Assembly: GCF_003675855.1 (NCBI RefSeq)
Contig: NZ_RCIH01000003.1
Location: 186,001-250,000, forward strand
Length of the DNA stretch: 64,000 nt
Origin: Halostella salina
GTDB taxonomy: Archaea; Halobacteriota; Halobacteria; Halobacteriales; Natronoarchaeaceae
Direction: 5' to 3'
Position 1 is the first letter of the stretch; every line of letters begins with the position of its first letter. The position numbers were made by a program, and so were the translations under genes. The notes under the pieces were generated by a model. The model saw only the letters and a program-made list of their open reading frames with translations. It was not told the origin of the DNA and did no database searches. Positions 25,271 to 31,996 of this stretch are shown piece by piece.

Positions 25271-25378
25271 TCAGGTCCCACGTCCGGCGGCCTCGCGCTT
25301 CCCGGCGGCGTAGACGAGCGCCCAGAGCACCCCCAGCGCGAACAGCCAGGCGAAGGCGACGGCGAGCACGACCAGCAC
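25271..25378 (-). CDS. 35-aa single-pass membrane mini-protein
   Basis: A GTG-started ORF with one long hydrophobic helix (VLVVLAVAFAWLFALGVLWA) followed by a positively charged tail (AAGKREAAGRG), a topology typical of genuine small membrane proteins. A GTATAAC element lies about 30 bp before the GTG. It precedes uppP by 91 bp on the same strand. No homology was recognised. Confidence 0.45.
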   Translation of the reverse strand: MLVVLAVAFAWLFALGVLWALVYAAGKREAAGRGT

Positions 25379-25522
25379 GCCCCGTCAGTCGGCCCGCCCG
25401 GACCTTGTTATACGCTAGCAAACTACGGTAGAGGTCGACTGTCCGCCGGGTAAGCGGCCGTTTCCGCCGAATACGACCGGCCCCGGCGATGCACATTTCA
25501 CCACGGGGGCCGTACGGGAGCC

Positions 25523-25936
25523 GTGGTCTACGTCACGCGCGGCCTCGTCGAGGTTCTGCTCGAACTCGCCCGGGACGCTGAGCCGGGCGAGGTCACGGCG
25601 AACCTCGCTGTCACGCCGGCGGGGGAGCTCAGCGGCGCGGAGCGCCTGCCGGCCGACGCGCCCGTGTTCACGGACTTCTACCTCCCCGACAGCGGCGGGG
25701 CGGTCGACGCCGTGTTCGGGGTCGACCTCTCGACGCCCTCGCGGCAGACGCAGGGGCGGTTCGTCTCGCACCCGCAGGGGGATCTCGCGGTCTCCCGGAC
25801 GGACGACCTCCACGAGGCGGTGTTCGTCGCGGTCCCGCCGTGGGAGGAGGCGAACCTCGCGGCGTTCGACCGGCGGGGTCGCAGCCGCGACCTCACCGTC
25901 GTCGACGCCGAGCCCCCCCACGAGTCGCTCCCGTAG
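25523..25936 (+). CDS. Degenerate JAMM/MPN-domain protein
   Basis: A 137-aa protein with the layout of a JAMM metalloprotease/isopeptidase domain. E23 is in ELARDAEPGEV, followed at the usual distance by V81-S82-H83-x7-S91-x2-D94 (FVSHPQGDLAVSRTDDLHEA). The canonical motif is H-S-H-x7-S-x2-D, so the first His is Val while H83, S91 and D94 are kept. Zinc binding is therefore probably lost or altered. In haloarchaea JAMM enzymes remove SAMP (ubiquitin-like) modifiers, so a non-catalytic SAMP-related role is one possibility. The start is a GTG. Confidence 0.65.
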   Translation: MVYVTRGLVEVLLELARDAEPGEVTANLAVTPAGELSGAERLPADAPVFTDFYLPDSGGAVDAVFGVDLSTPSRQTQGRFVSHPQGDLAVSRTDDLHEAVFVAVPPWEEANLAAFDRRGRSRDLTVVDAEPPHESLP

Positions 25937-25951
25937 CGCTCGGCTTCCGCG

Positions 25952-26161
25952 CTACTCCAGATAGCCGAGGTCGCGCAGCTGTGACGTTATTTCGTCGAAC
26001 TCGGCCTCGGTCAGCTCGCCCTGCTGCTGGTGCTGGATGACGATGCTCCGGAGGAGAAACCGGACGAGGTCGCTCGTGCTCTGGAAGCTGGTCCCCTCGA
26101 TCGTCTCGTCGACCCGCTCGGCCAGGTCCTTCGGGATGGAGACGGTCGTGTACTCGGTCAT
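25952..26161 (-). CDS. Ribbon-helix-helix (CopG-like) regulator
   Basis: A 69-aa protein. The N-terminal strand TEYTTVSIPKDLAERVDETI is followed by helices (SFQSTSDLVRFLLRSIVIQ), the classic RHH fold that inserts a beta ribbon into the DNA major groove as a dimer. The C-terminal helix ends QLRDLGYLE. The ATG at 26161 is the conserved start; the longer frame to 26263 is Pro- and Arg-rich and rejected. Target genes are unknown. Confidence 0.85.
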   Translation of the reverse strand: MTEYTTVSIPKDLAERVDETIEGTSFQSTSDLVRFLLRSIVIQHQQQGELTEAEFDEITSQLRDLGYLE

Positions 26162-26280
26162 ACCCGAAGTGGGGCCGGTCGACCGAAAGGCTTTGCGACC
26201 ACGCCGCCGGCCGGGACTGCCTCGGCACGCCGGAGCCGGTCCGCCGGGGTTTTTTGCTCCCACAATCGGATCCGACCGAT

Positions 26281-26601
26281 ATGGGAGTACGGCCGCCAGC
26301 GAACGACAGCGACGAACCGGACGCCATCGAGTTCGGGATCGCCGCCGTCGACGCCCGACTCGACGCGGCTGACGTGACGTTCCCGGCGACGAGGACGGAC
26401 CTCGTCGACGCGTTGGACGACGAGGTGCCGTACGACGCCCAGGGGCGGACCGTCGCGCTCGCCGAGGCCATCGACGAGACTGACCGCCACGAGTTCGACT
26501 CGGAGCAGGACCTGTTAAACGAGTTGCATCCGGTGTTCGAGAACCGGCGATCGTCGCCCATGAGCCTGCTCGACCGACTGCGGGCGATGGTTCCCTTCTA
26601 G
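26281..26601 (+). CDS. Conserved haloarchaeal protein (DUF5789/DUF2795-like)
   Basis: Acidic 106-aa protein. A core (DVTFPATRTDLVDALDDEVPYD, then EQDLLNELHPVFE) matches the YPATKxDL-type helical module of DUF2795 and related haloarchaeal DUF5789 proteins as I remember them. Function unknown. It is divergent from the RHH gene with 119 bp between starts, and its stop shares a CTAG with that of aglJ in tail-to-tail arrangement. Confidence 0.7.
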   Translation: MGVRPPANDSDEPDAIEFGIAAVDARLDAADVTFPATRTDLVDALDDEVPYDAQGRTVALAEAIDETDRHEFDSEQDLLNELHPVFENRRSSPMSLLDRLRAMVPF

Positions 26602-27674
26602 CGGTCCGGCGGTCCGGCCTCGTGTTCGGCCGTCGACTGGTCCGGTCGCGTCGCTTCAGACCCGGCGTCCGTTACCCCCTCCGAGTCGACGCCGTGTTCC
26701 GCGCCGCCCTGCCCAGTCCCGCGCTCGGCGGCCGAGGTCTCACCGCGCCCCACGCCCCGCCCGGTTTCGATCCGCTGTAGGCGGTGCATCTGGTCGCGGT
26801 GGAGCGTCACGATCATGTCCGAGAGGACGCCGAAGATGAGCAACTGGACGCCAAACAGGAGGAAAAACGCCGCGACGATCGCGAGGACCTCGTGGCTTAT
26901 CCCGCGCGTGAACCACTCGACGCCGACGTACGCCGCGATCACGCCGCCAATAGCCACGCCTGTCGCGCCGACGCTTCCGAAGTAGAACAGCGGGTTGTTC
27001 GTCTTCGCCAGCCGGTACAGCGTCAGGATGATGGTCCCGCCGTCCCAGACCGGGTGCAGGTTCGTCTCGGAGTCCTCCGGGCGCGCGAGGTAGGTGATCG
27101 GCACCTCCGCCATCTCGACGCCGTGTTTCACGCATTCGACGGCCAGTTCCGTTTCGATGCCGAAGCCCTCCGAGTTCAGCCTGAACCGCTCGACCGACTC
27201 GCGGGTGAACGCCCGGTAGCCGCTGAGGATGTCGTAGTTCTCCTGGCCGTGGATGAAGTGGAACGCGCGGTCGATGATCCCGTTGCCGAACTGGTTGAGC
27301 CGGGTCATCGCGCCGGCCTCCATGTCGGCGAACCGGTCGCCGATGACGTGCTCGGCCTCGCCGGCGAGCAGCGGTTCGAGCATCGCGGGGGCGTCCTCCG
27401 GGCGGTAGGTGCCGTCGCCGTCCAGCATCAGGACGTACTCGTTCTCGACGAGTTCGATCCCCTCCTGTACGGCCTGTCCCTTCCCGGTTCCCGACTGGAC
27501 GACGACGCGAGCGCCGCGCTCGGCAGCGATGTCACGGGTGCCGTCCGACGAGTCGCCGTCGACGACGAGGACGTTCTCCAGCCCCTGCTCGCGGAACCCG
27601 TCGATCACCTCGCCGATGGTCGCGGCCTCGTTCAGCGTCGGGATCAGGACGCAGACGTCCCCGTAGTCCGCCAT
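26598..27674 (-). CDS. aglJ: Dolichyl-phosphate glycosyltransferase AglJ-type (GT2)
   Basis: A 358-aa family 2 glycosyltransferase. The N-terminal GT-A domain has CVLIPTLNEAATIGEVI and the metal-binding DxD in YVLMLDGDGTYRPEDAP, with NYDILSGYRAFTRE and EVPITYLARPEDSETNL downstream. Two transmembrane helices at about 230-255 and 265-295 anchor it, then a polar tail. In H. volcanii AglJ adds the first hexose to dolichyl phosphate in N-glycan assembly; this close-looking homologue should do the same. MADYGDV at 27674 is the start. Confidence 0.88.
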   Translation of the reverse strand: MADYGDVCVLIPTLNEAATIGEVIDGFREQGLENVLVVDGDSSDGTRDIAAERGARVVVQSGTGKGQAVQEGIELVENEYVLMLDGDGTYRPEDAPAMLEPLLAGEAEHVIGDRFADMEAGAMTRLNQFGNGIIDRAFHFIHGQENYDILSGYRAFTRESVERFRLNSEGFGIETELAVECVKHGVEMAEVPITYLARPEDSETNLHPVWDGGTIILTLYRLAKTNNPLFYFGSVGATGVAIGGVIAAYVGVEWFTRGISHEVLAIVAAFFLLFGVQLLIFGVLSDMIVTLHRDQMHRLQRIETGRGVGRGETSAAERGTGQGGAEHGVDSEGVTDAGSEATRPDQSTAEHEAGPPDR

Positions 27675-27762
27675 TGACAGGGACTCCACGAGGGAGGCGC
27701 AAAAGGTTTGCTTTCGGCCGGGGCCGAGCGTTGCCGGCGTCGGGTCGTGCGGGACGCCGTGG

Positions 27763-27897
27763 TCAGTCGCCGGCGGCCTCGCGGCGCTCGCTCAGGTGCT
27801 CCCAGATCTCGGTGCAGCCACAGCCGTCGTTGACGCCGTCCAGGTGGTCGTCGACGCCACACGCCTCGCCCTCGTCCTCGGTTGTCCCGTCGACCAT
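27763..27897 (-). CDS. 44-aa Cys-containing conserved mini-protein
   Basis: Starts MVDGTTEDEGEACG. It has three cysteines, one at residue 13 and a CGC cluster at 26-28, then CTEIWEHLSERREA. It looks like the small putative zinc-binding proteins widespread in haloarchaea. The ATG is immediately preceded by a perfect 21-bp palindrome (27899-27919) that recurs before the sugar operon at 28982. A TATA-like GCTTATGG lies upstream. Function unknown; its regulation ties it to the nucleotide-sugar operon. Confidence 0.6.
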   Translation of the reverse strand: MVDGTTEDEGEACGVDDHLDGVNDGCGCTEIWEHLSERREAAGD

Positions 27898-27898
27898 A

Positions 27899-27919
27899 GT
27901 TACTCAGTTCGTGAGTAAC
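27899..27919 (-). promoter_or_regulatory. Palindromic operator 1 (likely for the TrmB-like regulator)
   Basis: GTTACTCA-n5-TGAGTAAC, a perfect 8-bp inverted repeat whose end is one base from the ATG of the 44-aa gene. On the minus strand it reads into CTATGG, the same context as operator 2 (28959-28981). A repressor bound here would cover the transcription start. Confidence 0.75.
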
Positions 27920-28011
27920 CGATTGACGGCGGCCGCCATAAGCTTTTGGGAGCCGCGCCGTCGACTCGCGCAACACCCCATTTACGTGCTTCGGGGCGCA
28001 ACGGGCCGGTA

Positions 28012-28860
28012 ATGGCCACGCGCGAACCGGCGGACCTCCTCGAACGGCTCGACCTGAAGGAGTACGAGGCGACGGCGCTGTCGCATCTGCTCACGGCCGG
28101 TCGGACGACCGCGCCCGACATCGCCGAGGCGACCGGTATCCCGAAGGCGCGGGTGTACGGCGTGCTGGACTCGCTCGCCGACCTGGGCTACATCAAGGTG
28201 TTCCCGGGCCGGCCGAAGGAGTACCAGCCGAAGTCGCCCGCGGAGATACTCGAACGGGTCAAGGAGAACCGCCGACAGGAGTACGAGCGCCGGTGTCGTG
28301 AGGTGGAGGACCTGCGCGAGGAGTTCCTCGCGGAGTTCCGCCCGCGCTACGAGCAGGCCGACGAGGACACGTCGCCCACGGCGGAGCTGTTCTACGTGGT
28401 CGACGTCGGCGAGCCAAGCGAGTCCGAGACCCGGACCCTCTACGCCGACGCCGAGGAGCGAGTCAACGTCATCACGAACAGCTTCGCCTACTTCGACGCC
28501 GTCGAGCCGGCGTTCGCGGACGCGGCCGACCGCGTCGACGTGGACGTGCTCTTTCTCCACCCGACACACCTGCCCGAGGCGAAGCGCGAGACGCAGGCCG
28601 ACATCGTCGACCGCATCGCCGCGGAGTACCCGGAAGTCGGCATTCGCTTCTCCGAGGAACGGCTCCCCTGGCGCGGGACCTTCGCGGACCCGAGCGCGTC
28701 GTACGACTCCGGGAAGGCCATCTTCCTCGTCGAGGAGCGGGACGTGCCGAACCACAAGCGCCAGGCCGCGATCACCGAGAACGGGTCGTTCGTCGCGGGG
28801 ATGCAGCGGTACTTCGACCTCGTGTGGGACCACGAGAGCCTCGCCGAGTATCCGGGCTGA
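28012..28860 (+). CDS. TrmB-family transcriptional regulator
   Basis: A 282-aa regulator. The N-terminal winged helix (about 10-75; LDLKEYEATALSHLL, TAPDIAEATGIPKARVYGVLDSLADLGYI) is that of TrmB sugar-responsive regulators. A coiled-coil-like linker (about 78-110) and a C-terminal effector domain follow. TrmB proteins bind sugars or sugar phosphates and repress or activate sugar genes. Flanking palindromes at 27899 and 28959 are the obvious targets. The ATG at 28012 is leaderless relative to an ATTTACG element about 27 bp upstream. The longer frame to 27946 is rejected. Confidence 0.88.
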   Translation: MATREPADLLERLDLKEYEATALSHLLTAGRTTAPDIAEATGIPKARVYGVLDSLADLGYIKVFPGRPKEYQPKSPAEILERVKENRRQEYERRCREVEDLREEFLAEFRPRYEQADEDTSPTAELFYVVDVGEPSESETRTLYADAEERVNVITNSFAYFDAVEPAFADAADRVDVDVLFLHPTHLPEAKRETQADIVDRIAAEYPEVGIRFSEERLPWRGTFADPSASYDSGKAIFLVEERDVPNHKRQAAITENGSFVAGMQRYFDLVWDHESLAEYPG

Positions 28861-28943
28861 ACGGGCTGTTTCCGGCTTTTTCGTGGCTCCGTCCGGGCGG
28901 TAGCCGCGGCGCTCCCGCTGCCGACCCCTCCCGATCCGAACAA

Positions 28944-28953
28944 AAGGCTTATG
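28944..28953 (+). promoter_or_regulatory. TATA-like element of the nucleotide-sugar operon
   Basis: AAAAGGCTTATG (28942-28953) lies about 30 bp before the ATG at 28982. The other operator-bearing promoter has a matching AAAAGCTTATG, so the two promoters share both core element and operator. Confidence 0.6.
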
Positions 28954-28958
28954 CCATC

Positions 28959-28981
28959 AGTTACTCACATTCTGAGTAACT
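28959..28981 (+). promoter_or_regulatory. Palindromic operator 2 (likely for the TrmB-like regulator)
   Basis: AGTTACTCA-n5-TGAGTAACT, a perfect 9-bp inverted repeat ending directly before the ATG of the SQD1-like gene. It differs from operator 1 only in the central bases. Confidence 0.78.
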
Positions 28982-30121
28982 ATGACGGTTCTCGTCACCG
29001 GTGCCGACGGCTACGTCGGCTGGCCGACAGCGCTTCGACTGGCACGACGACTCGACGAGCGGGTCGTCGGCGTGGACAACCTCGCGCGACGCGACTGGGT
29101 GGAGGACGTCGGCAGCGTCTCCGCCGTCCCGGTCGACGACCCCGAGACGCGGTACGCGGCGGAGCCGAACCTGAGCTTCGTGTACGCGGATCTGGCGGAC
29201 CGCGACGAAGTGCAGCAGTTGCTCGACGTGCACGAGCCCCACACCGTCGTCCACGCGGCGGCCCAGCCCAGCGCGCCGTACTCCCAGATCAACGGCGAGC
29301 GCGCGCTGTACACGCAGCGCAACAACCTCTCGATGAACGTCAACCTGCTCCACGGGCTGAAGGACGCGGGGCTTGACGACACTCACTTCATCGAGACGAC
29401 GACGACCGGCGTCTACGGCGCGCCCGAGTTCCCGATCCCCGAGGGCGGCGCGACGATGGAGAACCAGGGCGAGCGCGACGACGTGCCGTTCCCGGCGATG
29501 GGCGGCTCATGGTACCACGTCACCAAGTCGTTCGACAACGCGAACGCCCGGCTGGCGAACACGCAGTGGGACCAGCCGGTCAGCGACCTCCGGACCGCCA
29601 TCGTCTACGGCACCGAGACCGACGAGACCGAGGAACTGGGCCTCCCGACGCGCTTCGACTTCGACTACTACTTCGGCACGGTCGTCAACCGCTTCTGCGC
29701 GCAGGCGGTCGCGGGCTACCCGCTCACCGTTTACGGCAAGGGCGAGCAGCGCAAGCCGATGGTCGGCCTGCGCGACACCGTCGAGAGCATCGCCACGCTG
29801 GTCGAGGACGGCCACGACGGCGAGGGCGTCGACGTGTACAACCAGGTGACCCGGCCGGTCGCCATCGTCGAACTCGCCGAGACGATCCAGGAAGTCGGCG
29901 AGGAGTTCGACCTCGACGTGGAGATCACCCACGTCGAGAACCCCCGCGAGGAGGACGAGGAGCACCAGATGGAGATGGAGAACGAGCGCTTCGAGGAACT
30001 CGTTGGCGAACCGCAGTCCCTCGAAGCGGGCGTCCGCGACGTGCTGACGACGCTGACGCGCCACCGCGACCGCATCACCGCCCGCGAGGACCGGTTCCTG
30101 CCGGAGGTGTTGCTCGATTAA
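28982..30121 (+). CDS. SQD1-like NAD-dependent enzyme (UDP-sulfoquinovose synthase family)
   Basis: A 379-aa extended SDR. The NAD site is VTGADGYVGWPTALRLARR. Several blocks match plant/bacterial SQD1 and archaeal Agl3 rather than ordinary epimerases: VVHAAAQPSAPYSQI, RFDFDYYFGTVVNRFCAQA and GYPLTVYGKGEQRKPMVGLR. Catalytic TTTTGVYG and YHVTK (Y-x-x-x-K) are intact. SQD1 adds sulfite to UDP-glucose to give UDP-sulfoquinovose; Agl3 does this for the Sulfolobus N-glycan. It heads a six-gene operon behind a palindromic operator. The substrate and the sulfite step are inferred from family resemblance. Confidence 0.75.
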   Translation: MTVLVTGADGYVGWPTALRLARRLDERVVGVDNLARRDWVEDVGSVSAVPVDDPETRYAAEPNLSFVYADLADRDEVQQLLDVHEPHTVVHAAAQPSAPYSQINGERALYTQRNNLSMNVNLLHGLKDAGLDDTHFIETTTTGVYGAPEFPIPEGGATMENQGERDDVPFPAMGGSWYHVTKSFDNANARLANTQWDQPVSDLRTAIVYGTETDETEELGLPTRFDFDYYFGTVVNRFCAQAVAGYPLTVYGKGEQRKPMVGLRDTVESIATLVEDGHDGEGVDVYNQVTRPVAIVELAETIQEVGEEFDLDVEITHVENPREEDEEHQMEMENERFEELVGEPQSLEAGVRDVLTTLTRHRDRITAREDRFLPEVLLD

Positions 30122-31043
30122 CGTCCTCGTCACCGGGGGCGCGGGGTACGTCGGCAGCGCCCTCCTGCCGGTGCTCGCCGACGCGGGCCACGAGGTGCGG
30201 GTGCTCGACGACTTCTCGCTGTCGTCGCCCCGGAACCTCGTCGACGCCCCGCCCGTCGACTTCGTCCGCGGCGACGTGCGCGACGAGGGGACCGTCCACG
30301 AGGCGATGGCGGACGTCGACGCCGTGATCCACCTCGCGGCGATCACCGGCGCGGCCAAGACCCACGACATCCCCGAGAAGACGTTCGACGTGAACCTCGG
30401 CGGCACGGAGACGGCGCTGTCGGCCGCCGAGGACGCGGGCGTCGACCGGGTCGTGCTCGCTAGCTCCTGCAACGTGTACGGCGAGACCTACGAGACGGAC
30501 CTGCACGAGGACTCGCCGACGGACCCCGGTAACCCCTACGCCGAGTCGAAGCTCGCGGCCGAGGAGGCCTGTTTCGACGCCGACGTGGAGACGGTCGCGC
30601 TCCGCCTGGCGACGAACTACGGCTGGAGTCCCGGCGTCCGGTTCAATCTCGTCGTCAACAGCTTCGCCTTCCGCGCGGTGATGGACGAGCCGCTGACCGT
30701 CTACGGGGACGGCCGGAACTGGCGGCCGTTCCTCCACGTGCAGGACACGGCCCGCGCGTTCGCCGCGGCGCTCGACTGGCCCGAGGGCCGGTACAACGTC
30801 GGCGAGGACAACTACCGGATCGAGGAGATCGCAAGCACCGTCGCGGAGGTCGTCGGCAAGCCGGTCGAGACGGACTATCTGGAGGAGAAAGACCCCGGCC
30901 CCTCCTACAGCGTCACGTTCGACCGGATGGCCGAACGGGACTTCGTCCCCGAGTTCTCGCTCCGGAAGGGGGTCCGGGACCTGACCGAGCGGTTCGCCAA
31001 CACCGAACGACTATCAGACTTCACGATGAGAGAGCATACATGA
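30117..31043 (+). CDS. NAD-dependent sugar epimerase/dehydratase (possible ATT start)
   Basis: A 308-aa extended SDR of the UDP-glucose epimerase type. The NAD loop VLVTGGAGYVGSALL needs codons upstream of the first GTG (30171). In that frame the only plausible initiator is ATT at 30117, overlapping the upstream stop as ATTAA; no ATG, GTG or TTG is available. Catalytic SSCNVYG and YAESK are intact, as is RPFLHVQDTARAFAAAL. It is the second gene of the operon; its end overlaps the next gene (ATGA). The product is probably a sugar nucleotide for the N-glycan. Confidence 0.8.
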   Translation: MNVLVTGGAGYVGSALLPVLADAGHEVRVLDDFSLSSPRNLVDAPPVDFVRGDVRDEGTVHEAMADVDAVIHLAAITGAAKTHDIPEKTFDVNLGGTETALSAAEDAGVDRVVLASSCNVYGETYETDLHEDSPTDPGNPYAESKLAAEEACFDADVETVALRLATNYGWSPGVRFNLVVNSFAFRAVMDEPLTVYGDGRNWRPFLHVQDTARAFAAALDWPEGRYNVGEDNYRIEEIASTVAEVVGKPVETDYLEEKDPGPSYSVTFDRMAERDFVPEFSLRKGVRDLTERFANTERLSDFTMREHT

Positions 31044-31996
31044 CAGCGGACACGACGGAAACCCACACGGTCGGCGTGACCGGAGCAGCGGGCTACATCG
31101 GCTCCCGCGTCACGAAGGTCCTCCTTGACGAGGGCCACGACGTGGTGCCGGTCGACGACTTCTCGGTCGGCGACGTACAGTCGATAGACGGCCGACGGGT
31201 CGAGGAACTCGACGTGCGCGACCGCGGCGCGCTCCGCGAGGCGTTCGACGGCGTCGACGCCGTGATGCACCTCGGCGCGGTGAGCGGCGTCCCGGACTGT
31301 CAGGAGGACCCGGAGTACGCCTTCGACGTGAACGTCGGCGGCACCGAGAACGTCGCCTGGCTCTGCCGCGAGTGGGGGACGCCCATGGTGTTCCCCTGCA
31401 GCATGGCGATCATCGGCGACCCCGTCGAGTTCCCCATCTCCGCGGACCACCCGCGGAACCCACTGAACTTCTACGGCCGGAGCAAGGCGCTGTCCGAGAA
31501 CGACGTCCACCAGCTCGCGGACGGCGAGTTCCCGGCCCACGTGTACGTGAAGTCGAACCTGTACGGCCATCACGAACTGAACGGCCGGGAGATCGGGAAG
31601 AACACCGTGATCAACATCTTCGTCGACAAGGCGCTGAACGAGGAGCCGCTGACCGTTCACGAACCCGGCACCCAGGCGCGGGACTTCATCCACGTGAAGG
31701 ACGTGGCCCGCGCCTACGCGCTCTCGCTCGACGAACTCGTCGGGAGCGACCCGGGCGCGACGACGTTCACGCTCGCAAGTGGCGACGACCGGAGCATCCT
31801 CGACATCGCCGAGGCCGTCCAGTCGATCGTCGCCGAGGAACGCGGCTACGAGGTGCCGATCGAGATGGTCGAGAACCCCCGCGAGAGCGAGACGGAGGTC
31901 GGCGACTTCACCGTCGACACCTCGGAAGCCGCCGACGAGATCGGCTTCGAGGCGGAGTACGATGTCGACCGCGCGGTCCGGGAGATGGTACGATGA
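31040..31996 (+). CDS. NAD-dependent sugar epimerase/dehydratase
   Basis: A 318-aa extended SDR. The NAD site is GVTGAAGYIGSRVTKVL, with MHLGAVSGVPDC and the catalytic YGRSK. The serine region is FPCSMAIIGDP, so the usual SSxxVYG is modified. RDFIHVKDVARAYALSL follows the family. It overlaps its neighbours on both sides by ATGA, third in the six-gene run. It probably works in sequence with the two preceding SDRs to build one unusual sugar; the reaction is not assignable from sequence. Confidence 0.82.
   Translation: MTADTTETHTVGVTGAAGYIGSRVTKVLLDEGHDVVPVDDFSVGDVQSIDGRRVEELDVRDRGALREAFDGVDAVMHLGAVSGVPDCQEDPEYAFDVNVGGTENVAWLCREWGTPMVFPCSMAIIGDPVEFPISADHPRNPLNFYGRSKALSENDVHQLADGEFPAHVYVKSNLYGHHELNGREIGKNTVINIFVDKALNEEPLTVHEPGTQARDFIHVKDVARAYALSLDELVGSDPGATTFTLASGDDRSILDIAEAVQSIVAEERGYEVPIEMVENPRESETEVGDFTVDTSEAADEIGFEAEYDVDRAVREMVR

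Noticed and set aside
31372-31992. Upstream extension of the GlmU-like ORF
   Set aside because: It overlaps the preceding epimerase in another frame with Arg/Pro-rich sequence. The start at 31993 is fixed by MKAVVVAAGEG and an ATGA overlap.
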